Notes under the pieces: generated by a model
What the model saw: the letters and a program-made list of their open reading frames with translations, nothing else
The model's database searches: none
Told to the model about the DNA's origin: nothing
NCBI GenBank assembly: GCA_009733575.1
Contig: ML769472.1
Location: 128,990-192,989, forward strand
Direction: 5' to 3'
Origin: Gymnopus androsaceus JB14
Lineage: Eukaryota; Basidiomycota; Agaricomycetes; Agaricales; Omphalotaceae
DNA length: 64,000 nucleotides
Position numbers and translations under genes: made by a program
Part shown: one piece after another, positions 47,075-59,598 of the stretch
Layout of the letters: each line of letters starts with the position of its first letter
How positions within the stretch are numbered: the first letter of the stretch is position 1

Positions 47075-47400
47075 CGTGCATTCAAGTTCTTTGAACTCCG
47101 CAAAAAAAGAAAAGAAAAGGGGCAGGATCATATCACCCGCGCCGCAGACAGACAGACAGAAAGTTCAGGCTAGGCCAAATAACTAGTTTTATCCTCAAAG
47201 CAGACATTCGCGAATTCTGCAGAAAAGCGCAGGATCATACAGCGCCGCGGGCAGACAGAAGTTTCAGGCTAGGTTAGGCCCATAACTAATGCTCCCGGCC
47301 AGCTCTATCCTCAAAGCAAACGTGCATGCTTTGAATTCCGCAAAAAAGGGGATCATATCAGCCGCGCCACAAACCGCAAGTTCAGGTCAACTGAGGCCAT
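47075..47400. repeat. About 120-bp tandem repeat in the promoter of spherulin-4 gene 2
   Basis: Two and a half to three units start at about 47110, 47222 and 47342. Each carries TTTGAA(C/T)TCCGCA or GAATTCTGCAGAAAA, then GGATCATA(T)CA, CCGCGCC or GCCGCG, and AAGT(T)TCAGG followed by AGGCC. The array ends directly at the TATA box of the second spherulin gene. It may be repeated regulatory DNA. Confidence 0.7.
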
Positions 47401-47407
47401 ATAAAAG
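47399..47407 (+). promoter_or_regulatory. TATA box of spherulin-4 gene 2
   Basis: ATATAAAAG lies about 40 bp upstream of the ATG at 47443. It is followed by the same GACTAGGAATG and GCACTATAAC blocks as in front of gene 1, showing that the core promoter was duplicated with the gene. Confidence 0.65.
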
Positions 47408-47442
47408 ACTAGGAATGAAGGGTGCACTATAACTCGCCAACC

Positions 47443-48382
47443 ATGTTCTCCCTCAGAACAGTTTTTGCTGCTTTCCTGCTGTGTCAGACTTTCCTTTCTG
47501 CACAAGCATCCACTGCCGCTATATTTCCGTTGTACATCTATCCCGACACTGACTGTACCGCTTGGACTACGTTGTTCGATTCGTATGTACTCCTTTAGAC
47601 TCATAAACTGCTATACTCACAAGTCTTTCAGAATTACCGACAACGCAAGCCTTCAGTTCTACGTCGTCATAAACCCTAACAGCGGTCCATCTAATTTCAA
47701 CTCCGACTACCAGGCCTGTGTTCCAGAGCTACTTGCTCTCGGTGAAAATGTCATAATCGTAGGCTACGTCCTAACGGGCTACGGTACACGCGATTCATCA
47801 GATGTCCTCGCCGATATCGCAACCTATATGGCCTTCCCAACGACGTACCGCCCATCTGGTATCTTCTTTGACGAAACCTCTGCAACAAGCGAGTATTTGG
47901 ACAAGTACACGACGTATGCGGAACAGGTTCGTTCGGACGTCACAAGTGATTCTGTCGTGAGTCTACCAACAAAATACATTCCTCATCTCGTCGAGTCTGA
48001 CCAGTTCTCAGGTTATCCTCAACCCGGGTACAAATGTGGCCGACACATCCTACTTCTCCATCGCTGATTTTATCGTGACTGCCGAACAGTTCTATGATGA
48101 CTTCGAGTGGGTCAACTGCACATTTTCCTCTTACAATGCGTCATAATTCATTTTCTACTTAGTTGGCCCAGTTCACTCGCTATAGACTCGGCTAACCCTG
48201 TTGGACAACAAATTGTCATCCTTCATGACGGACCTACAACTCTTCCCACCTCCCTTATTCAGGAAATGGTTGAAGGAGGTATCGCCGCGACGTTCATTAC
48301 TAGCGTCGCTCAAGATAGTGCCTATAAAATCATTCCTCCTTATTGGGAAGATGAGTGTGCTGAGCTGACTAGCTTGGAATGA
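47443..48382 (+). CDS. Spherulation-specific family 4 (spherulin-4) protein, copy 2
   Basis: The signal peptide MFSLRTVFAAFLLCQTFLSA is followed by TAAIFPLYIYPDTDCTAWTT, FYVVINPNSGPSNFNSDYQA, VIIVGYVLTGYGTRDSSDVL, TYRPSGIFFDETSATSEYLD and, after introns, GQQIVILHDGPTTLPTSLIQ and PPYWEDECAELTSLE. Intron positions match copy 1. Differences are spread through the protein, so both copies have probably been under selection. GIFFDE keeps the acidic pair. It is a secreted protein of unknown activity, intact as read. Confidence 0.85.
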
Positions 48383-48963
48383 TTCCTAGTTACCAGCACG
48401 CTTTCAATCTTTTAATATTGCACTTGTTTTTTCTACTAATATGTATTTTTGGCAAAAAAGAAGACGTGGAAGATTCAACTTTATTCATACTTTAGTCGAA
48501 AGAGCACCGTCGATCGTCAAGTATTCAAGGTTGTGTCTAATAAATGATAAATTGGAATAGTTGAGAATCCCTTAACTGAAGGGAAACTATAGCTTGATCC
48601 GCCAAACCAATCGCTGAGGTTCGTCCATTGAAGCAAGGAGAGTAGCTTGGAGGCTGCAAGAGAGGCGAGGGGGCAAGAAAATACCGAAACCGGAGTGCCT
48701 AAATAACATGGAGGGAAACCGAAGTTCAAGTAGCCAGAGAGAAAAGAAAGAGGAAGGCGATTGTAAGCATGAAGAAAATGTATAAAAATAAGATACTAGT
48801 TAGTAGTATAGTACCTAAGAGTGAAGAGGAGAGAAAAAAAGTGTGTCAAAAAACACGTCAGAGAACTGCCGATACTGGAATGTGCCAACGATGGAGGAAG
48901 ACAAGAATTGGGTAAAATAACTTTATCAACTGACTCTAGACCAAAAAGTTTGGTGCTAGCGGG

Positions 48964-50090
48964 CTAGCGAGTACGTAGCTTTGAGCTCAAGGGGCCAGGC
49001 TCTGGTAGCCCTGTAGGCAAAAACGGCCTCAGAGAGGTGCGAGGGAAGGATAAGCTAAACTCACTCAAGTTACGACGCAGCTTATCGAGCTCCCAGCATT
49101 TATCGTCACATTGGTGGTCTTCGGTAGCATGTTCGAAATCGATGATCTTCACATTACCACCATTATCGACGGTAATATTGTCAGGTCGAATGTCCTTATG
49201 CAGGATGCCTAGATCGTGCAGTTCCCGGGCATAGGAAAGCAATGTGGTCCTGACCGGTAAATGTAAGAATCCGAAAATCACTCAAGTAGGGAGAGACTTG
49301 AGCGTACTTTTGATAATCGCTCAATGCATCGAGCTTGCATGGCTTAGGAAGGCGAGTCAAGGAAGAACCAGCGTGTTCCAAGATCATGACTGTCCATTCC
49401 AGCCCTTTGATCTCGTAGAGGCCATAGAAACGCGGGAGAATTCTTTCTTGGAGATGCTTCAAGCGAGAGTAGATGGCAGCCTCGTGATGGAAGCCGCAAA
49501 CGGTGTTGCTCACAATCGCGGCCCTCAATGTCAATGTTGCGAACACATTTAAGGACGATAGGTGTACCGTTATACTTGGTTTCATAGCATTCACCTATGG
49601 CCCCAGAGCCGATATTATCATCTTCATACAATACAATAGATGATATTGATGAAGGAGTGAAGGGGGCATGTCGCTGGTCTTTGTCGTTCTTATCGCTGCC
49701 GAGTGGAAGAGATGGAGAAGGTTTGAGGGGAGTTGTAGAATCTGGCGGTGTGTCCTCAGGAGAAGTTCTATGGAGATCCAGATGCAGAGGATCTAGACAA
49801 TATTCGAAATCAAATGTCACAATAACCTGAAATCGAAAAGGTGAGTAACACAATCGTGTATGGTTGTGTGACAGGCCTACATGCGAAGGTAAGAAGTTAT
49901 TGGTGGCGATGTTGAGCGAGGAACCACCGTCTTTGAGGAGCACATTGGAAGACCGAACAGGGAGGAGGGGAGAGGTAAGAGTGGTTATGGTTCCTGCGCC
50001 CCTAGCATTGTCCTGAAACCGTGGAGAGTGAACGAGCAGGAAGCGCTTGATTACTCTAGCAGTCCCCGGAACTATTTCATTCAACTTCAT
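48964..50090 (-). pseudogene. Protein-kinase-like gene, copy 1 (frameshifted)
   Basis: The N-terminal region has LPVRSSN and VIVTFDFEYCLDPLHLDL, then a proline-rich linker and the kinase lobe: YEDDNIGSGAIGECYETKYN (glycine loop), PIVLKCVRNID (lysine), HHEAAIYSRLKHLQERILPR, WTVMILEHAGSSL and, after an intron, LHKDIRPDNITVDNGGNVKI with IDFEHA. HRD is HKD and DFG is DFE. Relative to copy 2, one extra base at 49489-49490 (GATGG versus GATG on the plus strand) shifts the frame just before HHEAAIY. It is therefore a pseudogene, unless that base is a sequencing error. Confidence 0.72.
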
Positions 50091-50109
50091 TTGACCTCAA
50101 TATTGGAAG

Positions 50110-50167
50110 ATTTGGTATCGCCACGACGTTTCATTACTAGCGTTGCTCAATATTCTATCCCTACTGG
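50110..50167 (+). pseudogene. Spherulin-4 3'-exon remnant
   Basis: About 50 bp beginning GTATCGCCACGACGTTTCAT resemble 48279-48325 of spherulin-4 gene 2 (GTATCGCCGCGACGTTCATT), the part encoding GIAATFITSVAQ. The reading frame is broken by an extra base. It marks one edge of the kinase duplication. Confidence 0.6.
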
Positions 50168-50784
50168 CATGAGTCTGAAGAAGACAATTGTAAACTTGAT
50201 AGGGATAAGATAGGAGCCTTTAAAGTTTGATGCGTTTAGTACTTGGTCTGGTGATAACTTATAGCAGTCGAGGATAACCGGCGATTCTAATTGACCAAAG
50301 GATCATTGACTACAGCTTGATCCACAAAAGCCAATCGCTTAGGCTCATCCATTAGAGCAAGGGAAGTAGCTGGGAGGGTGCAAAAGAGGCGCGGGCACAA
50401 GGAAATACCGAAACCGGTGTGCCTAAATAACAGGGGAAAGTGAAGTATTATAAGTAGTGAGGGATGGGCGACGAGTGAATTTATATACATATTACAATCG
50501 GTGAGGAGAGAGAGGAGAAAGGAGGCTATTGTAAGTATGTATAAGAAAATGTATGAAAATAAGATACTAGTTCATACCTAAGTAGTACAATCGGTGAGGA
50601 GAGAAACAAGAGAGGTAAGGGAACAATAAGTCGGTGATCTATCAATATTGGAATGCACGAACGGTGTTTACATGCCAATGATGGAGGAAGACAAGAATTG
50701 GGTAAAAGAACTTTTTCGACTGATTCTAGACCAAGACCAAAAGGTCTAGCAGCTATCGGGCTAGCAAGTACACAGCATTGAAAG

Positions 50785-51801
50785 TCAAGGGCCAGGTAGC
50801 CCTGTAGGTAAAAACAGCCTCAGAGGGGTGCGAGGGGAGGATAAGCTAAACTCACTCAAGTTACGACACAGCTTAACGAGCTCCCAGCATTTATCGTCAC
50901 ACTGATGATCTTCGGTAGCAAGTTCGAAGTCGACAATCTTCACATTACCACTATTATCGACGGTAATATTGTCAGGTCGAAGGTCACTATGCTTGATGCC
51001 TAGATCGTGCAGTTCCCGGGCATATGAAAGCAATGTGGTCCTGAACAGTAAATGTCAGGAGCCGAAACCATTAAATTGGAGAGACTTGAGCGTACTTTTG
51101 ATCATCGCTCAATGCATCGAGCTTGCATGGCTTAGGTAGACGAGTCAAGGAAGAACCAGCGTGTTCCAAGATCATGACTGTCCATTCCAGCCCTTTGATC
51201 TCGTAGAGGCCATAGAAACGCGGAAGAATTCTTCCTTGAAGATGCTTCAAGCGAGAGTAAATGGCAGCTTCGTGATGAAGCCGCAAACGGTGTTGCTCAC
51301 AATCGTGGCCCTCATTGTCAATGTTGCGAACACATTTCAGCACGATAGGGGTACCAGTATACGTGGTTTCATAGCATTCAGCAATGGCCCCGGACCCGAT
51401 TTTGTCTTCGTCATACAATATAATAGAGGGAATTAACGGAGTGAAAGGGGAGTGATGAAAGGAAGTTTGCTGGTCCTTGTCTCTGTTGAGTGGAAGATGT
51501 GAAAGAGATGGAGGAGGCTTGAGGGGAGTTGGAGAATCTGGTGGTGTGACTTCAGGAGAGCCAACTACAACTCTTTGGAGATCCAGATCCAAAGGTTCAT
51601 ATCTTGCGAAATCAAATGTCACGATAATCTGAAAGCCAGAAGATGAGCGAGACAATCATGCATAGTTGTGTGCAGGCCTACATGTGAAGGTAAGAGATCA
51701 TTGGTGGCGGCGTTGAACGAGTCACCGGCTTTGAGGCGTGCATTGGAAGACCGAACGGGAAGAGAGGAAGATGTAGGAGGTTGTTTCTGTGCCTGCAGCA
51801 T
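50785..51801 (-). CDS. Protein-kinase-like gene, copy 2
   Basis: The ATG at 51801 opens MLQAQKQPPTSSSLPVRSSN, then IIVTFDFARYEPLDLDLQR after an intron, a proline-rich linker, and the kinase domain: YDEDKIGSGAIAECYETTYT, PIVLKCVRNID, HHEAAIYSRLKHLQGRILPR, WTVMILEHAGSSL and, after a second intron, LGIKHSDLRPDNITVDNSGN with VDFELATED. It ends LRLFLPTGLPGP. About 295 residues, open throughout. The catalytic loop is HSD instead of HRD and the magnesium loop DFE instead of DFG, so activity is doubtful. Such short kinases are expanded in Agaricomycetes. Targets unknown. Confidence 0.7.
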
Positions 51802-52169
51802 TGCTGAATCGTGGAAAGTGAAACGGAACGAAGCGCTCTTCTGCTGATTACTCTAGCGTCCCGGAACTATTTCATGCCTAGTTCTTCCTTGAATTTCATA
51901 ATGGTATCGACTAGCTCAGATTTGGGAAGACGAATGTTTTTAGTGACAGGCCCGGGATAAGATATGCGTTGGATCAACGTTGATAGTTAACGCTCATTCA
52001 CTCCGAGACTTTGTGTATAGTAAACATATTTCTGTTGCAAAATAGGGGCGTCGAATATTTAATTTTATCGGTGAACTGCATTTATTATATTATAACCTTG
52101 GATAGTTGGAATATTTGAGAATTAAGCAACGTTCATTACTGGTAAGCAAATAATACACTTCTTTACATC

Positions 52170-55100
52170 TTACGCAGTCTCGCACCAGGTACGAATGTGG
52201 TCGCAAACCTGACGGCGATGCGAGGAATTGGCCATTAGACTGATATGGTCGGAACCAGGAACAGTGACAATCGTAACGTTAGGCATTTTCTCTAACGAGT
52301 AAAAATTGTGCTGGAATCGTTTATCAGGCCCGACCTGGCCGGGAGGTAAAGGAGGATACTCCCACACAGGTTTGCCATTAGCTGTCCATGGTATCTCGGA
52401 GCGGATAAGGAGGACAGGGACAGAGCAATAGGGCTGATCCGCGGTTTCGAGAAGGGGAAGAATGTGACGAAAATGGACTCCTCTCAAAGTGGGTGATTCA
52501 TAAGGGCTCCAGTCAATCAACTTCCAGCCCAGTGTGTTTGACGAGTCCAGTAAGGATGACGCCCTTGAGAGGCAGTCCAGCTTTTGCTCGTAAAGCAGCC
52601 ATGGCAAGTGCAAGTGTACCTCCCGAGCTCCATCCCGCTAGATAGACATTCTCATCCGGCGAAATAAGCGTAAGGTACTGCTCAGCAAAACTGTCGATCG
52701 TCGGGTAGTTTCTGGGAAAGGCTCTTGCTATCAACGGATGGGTTTGATATTCCATATATTTCACGGCCCAGTGGGTCGAGTAAACCATCTGTTGGTGTTT
52801 GAGAACATTGAAATGTTATGAGAAGAAGAATAATTCACTCACATAATGGAGAAATAAATCCTCCGCCTCCATGTATGAACCATACCGGGTTTCTCGCCCT
52901 CTCCTCCTCCAACTCCACAGAGTGGATCTGCACTACGAGACCACCCGGTCGAGAAACGTTTCCATCTGTGTTGTCAATCGCACCCAACGTAGCGTTCTTG
53001 ACGATACTTGCAAGACGAGATATTGTTCTTGCTTCATGAAACTGCTTCAGGGAAACATCCCAACCTCTAGCTTTAAATCTCGCAAGGCATACCACAGTCC
53101 GGATAGAATCGCCGCCTATCATGAAAAAGTCATCATGGACCATGATTTTCTGCAGTCCGAGTAGCTCTTTCCATATATTGGAAATGATCTGCTCGAAAGC
53201 ATCGTCAGGTTTGTCGGAGCTGGCCGCTTTGTTGAGTACACGGGAAATCTCCTCGAGGTCGGCAGGCGATGATTTCAAAGTTTGGAATAGCTCCCGGAGC
53301 TGCTTGCGGTCGATCTTGTTGCTCGCTGCCTGTGGTATGCAGTTAAGGACGAGCCACATAGAGGGTATCATGTGAGAGGGGAGGGAGCGTCTGCAGGCAC
53401 CTTGTAGATCGCTGATCAACGATTGGGATAGGTAGAGTTCGGAAACAGCTTCAACTCTCGCAGATCCACCAACAACGACGCGCTTGCTAATGAATGCAAG
53501 CAGACGTGACTGGCCTTCATATTCCACTAGCTCCACTACCGCGTATGTATCTTTGACCGACATTAGTGCAGTCTCAACCTCTCCTAAGTCTATCCGCAGC
53601 CCGTTTAGCTTGACATATCCGCCTTCTTTGCGTCCGAGATACTCGATTTCGCCACTACTGGTCCATCTAGCCAAGTCACCCGTTCTGTAGAGTCGTTCGC
53701 CTGGAGAGAAGGGATTGGGCACAAAGACTCCCGCAGTGGTCTCCGGAGCATCAAGGTAGCCTCTCGCTAATTGTAGTCCTGAGATGCAGAGTTCACCGAT
53801 GACACCGACTGGGGCAAGATTGGTCTTGTTGAGAATGAAGGCTTTGCAGGACCCGAGGGGACGGCCTATCACACCGGGTCCCGGGAAAGAAATGGTATGA
53901 TTAGAGCTGATGCAATGCACAGTAGCTTCAGTAGGACCATATCTGGGGAAAAAAAGTTTGTTCAGATTTTGGTCATTTCTCATAGGAGTGAACAACCTAC
54001 GCGTCGATGAACGTTACTTTGGATCTCCATGCCTCGCTGAGTTGTCGGGGAACCTTCTCACCTCCAACCACTAGCGTTTTGAAGTGAGGATATTCGCCAT
54101 CGACGCTGATGAGTTGAGCAATTGCGGGTGTCATTAGGGCGTAGTCAGTCTTGGACAAATTTAAGACTGAAGACATGTCCATTAGCATTTCCGACATATT
54201 CGCCAAGATCAGAGTAGCTCCGACAGAGACACTGAAAAAGATATCGGCCAGACCCTGGTCGAATGTGTAGGGACTAAAGTGAAGCATACGCTTCACGCGC
54301 TTGAGAGGGAAGATAGTATGACCACTGCACAAGTAAAAATGAGATGTACAGTTCTTCGAAATAAGAATAAAAAGCTCACTTTGCAATGTACGCCATAATG
54401 TTACGGTGTTCAATCATAACACCCTTGGGTTTACCCGTTGATCCCGACGTGAACATGACATAGGCTAGTGTCTCCGATCGTACACAACTGGGTTGCAGCT
54501 CATCCTTGTCATTTAGGATCTCATCGAGGTCGACAATTGAGGTATCAATGACATGCGCAATATCAGGAGTGACTGCATCGCAGATGAGGAACCCGCAATT
54601 GGTCTGCTTGACACAAGCAGCCAGTCGGTCAGCAGGCCAAGATGAGTCTAGGGGAACAAAAGCTCCACCAGCTTTCATGATGGAAACGAAGGCAACAATG
54701 GTATCGATTTGACTGTTGTCTTTGTCGAAGAGAACAGGTACCATAATTTCTGGTCCGACACCTTTAGATCTCAAACCTTGAGCGACTTGGTTAGAGCGTT
54801 CCGATAGCTGCTTATAGGTCATCGAAGCACCGTTCATATGTTCGATAGCAATCCTAGACGGGAACTGTTGCGAAATATGGTCCAAAAGCTGGTGAAAGAA
54901 GTCATATCCTGCGAAAGCGGGATCCGGTCCTGCACCAGTCCCAATCGTCTGTAAAAACGTTTTCTCGGCAGTTGACATAACGTTGAGATCGCCAACAGTG
55001 GTACCGGGAGCAGCGCCAGTGATTGCTTGGAAAGCGCTGATGAGGTGGGTTGAGAAGTAGTCGATGTCCGCCATAGAGACAAGCCGTGAATCCCATTCGA

Positions 55101-58100
55101 ATTGACAACGAAGCTCTCTACCATCCGGAGAGGGGAAAATGGTCACCGCAAGAGCATAGTTCATCTTTAGGTGATGACCCTTTAAGTAGTCTCCGAGAAG
55201 CTTATCATGCCCCTCAAAAAGCCCGGGAAGATTCTCAATAGCCAACAAGACATTGAGAGCGGTGTGAGGATTCGCTTGAATGATCTCAGGAAGACCCACA
55301 GTATGGTGTGCACTCGAAGCCACCGAACTACTTTGGACTGCCTTCAGAAGCGAAGCTATAGGATCATCCGCGTCGACCTTCATCCGACACGGTAGAGTAG
55401 AGATACATGGGCCAACTACGTTCTCGATTCCTTCGAGATCTCCGTTCCTACCCGAAGTTACAACGGCGAATGCAACATCCTCAGTGTTGGCGTGCATACT
55501 GAAGATAATTCCCAAAGCTGCACGCACAAATGAAGACATTGTTATCCCGTACTTTGTGCACGCAGCGGCCAGCTCTTTCCCACACATCCAAGATCGTACA
55601 CTCAACTTGTCGGTTAGCGGCACCTCGTCATTAGGCAATGAGATTTCGGGCCATGACAAGGCAGTGACTTGCTTGAGCTCGGATGACCACCATGTCAAAG
55701 CCTCTGACGTATCTTGGTGAGCAAGCCAGCGTACGAAGAGAGGGTAAGGTACAGTTGGACTGGTCCAGTGTAAAGTGGAATGCTGTTGCGAGATGGCAGC
55801 ATACGCTACGCGAAGATCCTCGAGAATTCGAGGGAAGCACCATCCGTCATATTGCGAGTGGTGAATCTGCCAGGTGAGAATCGATGATTGAGGGCCCTCA
55901 AACAGGGCGATACGAGTGGGGACGACACCCAGAGCAAAGCCAGGTGAATTGAGAATATGGGCATCTGCAGCATGATCACATTCAACCTGACTTTCGAATT
56001 GAACATGGGCCCACTTTAGGCAGGCCTCTGCATCGGAAATAACGAACTGAGCAATTCCCTTGGACGTGACAAGAGCGGCGGTTCGAAGGATAGGGTGTCT
56101 GTGAAGGACAAGTAGCCATGCTGCCTTGAGGTGAGCTGAATTATAGCCACCCTCTTTCTTGAAGGCGTAATGGGCGGTATATGCCTAAGAATATATTTGG
56201 TTGAGTACACGTATATGAGGGTCGGTTATTGACTTACGGATGGACAATTCACCGAAACCGATACCAAACCAGATATAAGAGGCGAACATAGGTATGCATC
56301 TTCGATGTCCTCCTTTCGATATCCAAGAGCCGCGCAGTCGGCTACAATAGCGTCTTTGAGAGCTGGATCGATGAGCTCAAACGCCCTGTAAGAAATCGCC
56401 CGAGGTGCGTGGTTTCCCTCAACGATGGTAAGAGCACGGCTTTGTTCCTGTACAGTTCCAAGACGGAGAAAATCTGTGACATTCAGGACCAACCCGCGTT
56501 TACGAAGAGCAACAGTGGCATGGATCGCACTAATTGAATCGCCGCCACAAGAGAGGAAGTTGCTGTCGAGGGGAATGTTGGATTCCTTGATACCAAGGCA
56601 AGCCGACCAAACTGAAACAACAGTCTTTTCCAGTGAAGATAGAGGACGAGCGTCGACATGAGCGTTTAGTTGAGCCGAACGTCGCTCGAGGTGAGATCGA
56701 GCAAGCTCTTTCAGCGCTTGACTGTTCACCTTCCCGTTGTTCGTAACAGGAAAAGTAGAAAGGCTTATAGCGGCGCATGGTACCATGTAGGACGGAAGTC
56801 TTGATCCAAGCTCATGCAGCAACGTAGCTTCATTAAAATCATTGTCCTAGAGATAATTAGATTTGGCATCATAGATGGAACCTCGAAAACTTACTTTTGA
56901 TACTAGAAACGCTACTAATCCCTCGGTACCAACCTCTCTGTTGATCTTGCCAACATAGACATCCGTGGCCCTCCCATACTTCCGAACAGCACTCTCCACT
57001 TCCCCAATCTCAACCCTTTGACCCCTTATCTTGACTTGACCATCCTTACGACCATGATGGAGTAACCTGCCACTCCTATCGGTCATCCACGAACATAAAT
57101 CGCCCGTATTGTACATCCGCCCACCGAAGAAGATGTCTTCACAGTACGCCGCTTCAGTGAGGTCATCCCGTCCCAGGTAACCCTTGGTGACCTGCGCTCC
57201 GCCAATCCAAAGCGTACCTGTTTTACCAGCGGGACAGAGATTCTTCTTGTCGTCAAGAACGTAAACGCGATTTCTCCCGAACGGCTTTCCAAAGATTCGA
57301 GGATCACGATCGGCTGGTGAAGATTCGAGAAGGGTGAAGACAGACATGACTGTCGTCTCGGTAGGGGCGCCTCCATTACCGAATCTAATCTTCCTTCCGA
57401 CTTTTGAGAGAGACAAGAACTTGTCTCTCACAGAAGCAGAGAGGGGTTCACCGCTGCTATATACTGCGACCAATGTCGGCACGTTGACCGGATCAACAAG
57501 TGATAAAACGGTCGGTGTGGTTTCGAGGAAAGTGATGTTCATCGTGTTGAGAACGAACGTCAAATCATCTAGCATGAGATCCCGAGGGGCGAGGCATAAC
57601 GTTCCGCCTGAGGTGAGTGTAAGAAAGATATCCCAAATGGACTGGAATCGAATCTCAGTGAAATGAAAGAGAGAGAAAAAGAAAGACCTACATAATCAAA
57701 GGCATAATTCGAAAACCCCAATGTTCTCAGTTTTCCCTGAAAGCCTTCCTCTCTCAGAATACGATTGGCCTCTGGGCCATCAATCACGGAGGCGATTACA
57801 GCTGAATGCTGGACCATGACGCCCTTTGGAACACCGGTGGATCCAGACGTGTACATAATGTAACACAGGTCCTCACCGGTAGCTTCGCATTCGGGGGGAA
57901 TTGGCAAGTCAGAAGTGATATTGAGAGAGATCGACAGAGATGATTTGGATGCCAGGGAGGTGCGACGCTACAGTGGAGGAAAGAGCGAAGCTCGTAAGGC
58001 ATAACTTTGCACAAGTCGATGAGTGAATGGTTCGGATTCGCTCAGTTGGGTGGCTGATATCGATTGGCACGTAGGCTGCGCCTGCTTTTAACTAAAAAGA

Positions 58101-58472
58101 CCATTAATGGAAGAACCGACAATGAAAAAGATGACTTGCAATTCCCAAAATCCCGACAATCATATCAATGCCTTTATCAAAGAAAGCAAGCACAATGTCT
58201 CCCTTTTTAACCTTCAAATCCTCCCTATGAGCCAGCACCCTTGCAAGTGCATCGGCTCTTTCTTCGAGCTCCGCGTAGCTTAGTTGAATTTCATCGTTGG
58301 AATTACCAGGCCACCAATGAAGGGCAGTGGCATTTGGGAATCGAAGAGCAATATGCGAGATATACTGATGGATAGCTGGGAGCTTGAGCTTCAAGCTCGA
58401 GTCCGTTTGATTCTTTGCAGCGGTCCAAGATAAAAGTTGCGCGTTTTCGGATCCGTTTACGATTTTGGTCAT
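52170..58472 (-). CDS. Dimodular non-ribosomal peptide synthetase A-T-C-A-T-TE
   Basis: From the ATG at 58472. A1: YAELEERADALARVL, CYIMYTSGSTGVPKGVMVQH, FGNGGAPTETT, YNTGDL, QVKIRGQRVEIGEVE, NGKVN. T1: NFLSCGGDSISAIHA near 56540. C: intact HHSQYDG near 55860 (HHxxxDG). A2: YVMFTSGSTGKPKGVMIEHR, YGPTEATVH, YRTGDLARW, LNGLRIDLGEVE, NKIDRK. T2: DDFFMIGGDSIRT near 53110. TE: FIHGGGG, GWSSGG serine and GSDHIS histidine. About 1,900-2,000 residues, ten or so short introns. Both A domains keep the aspartate in FDx(S/G), so alpha-amino acids are likely; my hand-read codes are D-Y-W-E-Y-S-G-V-M and D-Q-A-L-V-G-A-V-H, matching nothing I know. Predicted product: a dipeptide released or cyclised by the TE. 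Two +1 frame breaks (about 57915-57935 and 52552-52558) make it a pseudogene or mis-sequenced. Confidence 0.85.
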
Positions 58473-59391
58473 CCTTGAGGGAGTTTTGGGAGAAGTCGAG
58501 CGGATACATTATCGTGTATATGCTGTGGGAGTGTTGTAAACATCGAAACAAGGCTGCAGAGGAGTCCAAAGGAGTTAGACAAGCTGAAAACGACCTGGTT
58601 CATTGGGTTTGAAACCGTTTGAAAGAGTTTGGGCGCTAGTCGCTAGTCCCGATTTGGACGACGGCGCTACTCGGATATTTTGGGTAATTCGAACTAAGCT
58701 GCATCTGCTAGCTCAAGCTCGCTTTTCCAATGGCCGTTAAATGGCTGAGAGAAATTTTCTCCTTCAAGAAATCAATGAACTTCAATATCCGTCGGACTAG
58801 CTACTGCCAGACGACTCTCGAATTGTTACGGCGACGTTTCTGACGGCTAACAACCATACTTTGACCATCGCATCTTACCTAGTATCTTTCAATGCTCAGC
58901 GCTCAGTTTCAAATCTATCAGTCTCCATGTAGCTCAATGGACTTATTTTTAGTGAGTCGGAAATTGAGGTTTACCTTCTTTAGACAGGGTGCCCGAGATG
59001 ATTCTCAGGGATAAGTCAAGAGCTGCTCGAGACCGAGATTTTCCCGGCGTTTCCCTGATACATTCCCTGAGTCTGGCCTCGGACTCAGGCAGATCTGACG
59101 GTAGATATTTAGTTGGACTCGTGTGCGCACGTATCCACCTATTTCTCGAGCCTACATGTGCAGCCGTCTGTGTTTGACAAAGTTACTTATACAATCGGGT
59201 TTTCATTGTATCGACTTGGCACACCACTCTATAGTAGAGTAGACAGATTATACTTATGCGGACTAGACGTTGCAATGTCTTTAACATGGAAGAGAGTCGT
59301 AGTTCTGTTGGCAAAAACAGGGCTTGCATTTGCTTCTCAGTTCTGGGCCCGCTTAGATTGAACAGCTTCTCCTTCTGGGCGCACTTATTGT
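58473..59391. other. No supported gene
   Basis: Upstream region of the NRPS gene. Weak similarity between about 59040-59340 and 59640-59950 (shared GACGTTGCAATG, GTGTGCG) suggests another degenerate duplication. Confidence 0.4.
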
Positions 59392-59598
59392 CGGTTGCAT
59401 TAGGGTCTATAGGTCAACGGTTTTAGGTCAACGGCTTTTTGAACTTATTTTTTTGGCCGAGAAATGAATGCACAACTATTGAAACGAAAGGGCCCAGGCT
59501 GAAATGAATGCAATTTTGCATAACCTTCATTTCGGGCCCAAACAAACAAGTTCGAAAATCTTCAGACCTACTGTATTATATAGAACCTAATGCAACCG
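59392..59598. repeat. Inverted-repeat MITE-like element
   Basis: CGGTTGCATTAGGGTCTATA at 59392-59411 is the near-perfect reverse complement of the right end (59577-59598). The interior contains a second inverted pair (GGGCCCAGGCTGAAATGAAT against AACCTTCATTTCGGGCCC). No clear target duplication was found, so the superfamily is not assigned. Non-coding. Confidence 0.65.

Larger units (their letters stand above)
48500..51860. repeat. Tandem segmental duplication carrying two kinase-like genes
   Basis: The unit of about 1.6-1.8 kb spans roughly 48500-50090 and again 50290-51860. Coding and flanking DNA are both similar: the 3' flank block GAAATACCGAAACCGG(T/A)GTGCCTAAATAACA (read in two parts) occurs near 48685 and 50402, and ATGATGGAGGAAGACAAGAA occurs at 48890 and 50678. 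Between the units, about 50110-50165, sits a piece resembling the 3' exon of the spherulin-4 genes. Confidence 0.8.

Noticed and set aside
55280..55720. 146-codon plus-strand frame
   Set aside because: Antisense shadow of the NRPS condensation domain, whose minus-strand motifs are unambiguous.
55670..55760. Possible third frameshift in the NRPS condensation domain
   Set aside because: On re-reading the bases the minus strand gives VPYPLFVRWLAHQD in one frame; the apparent break was my misreading.
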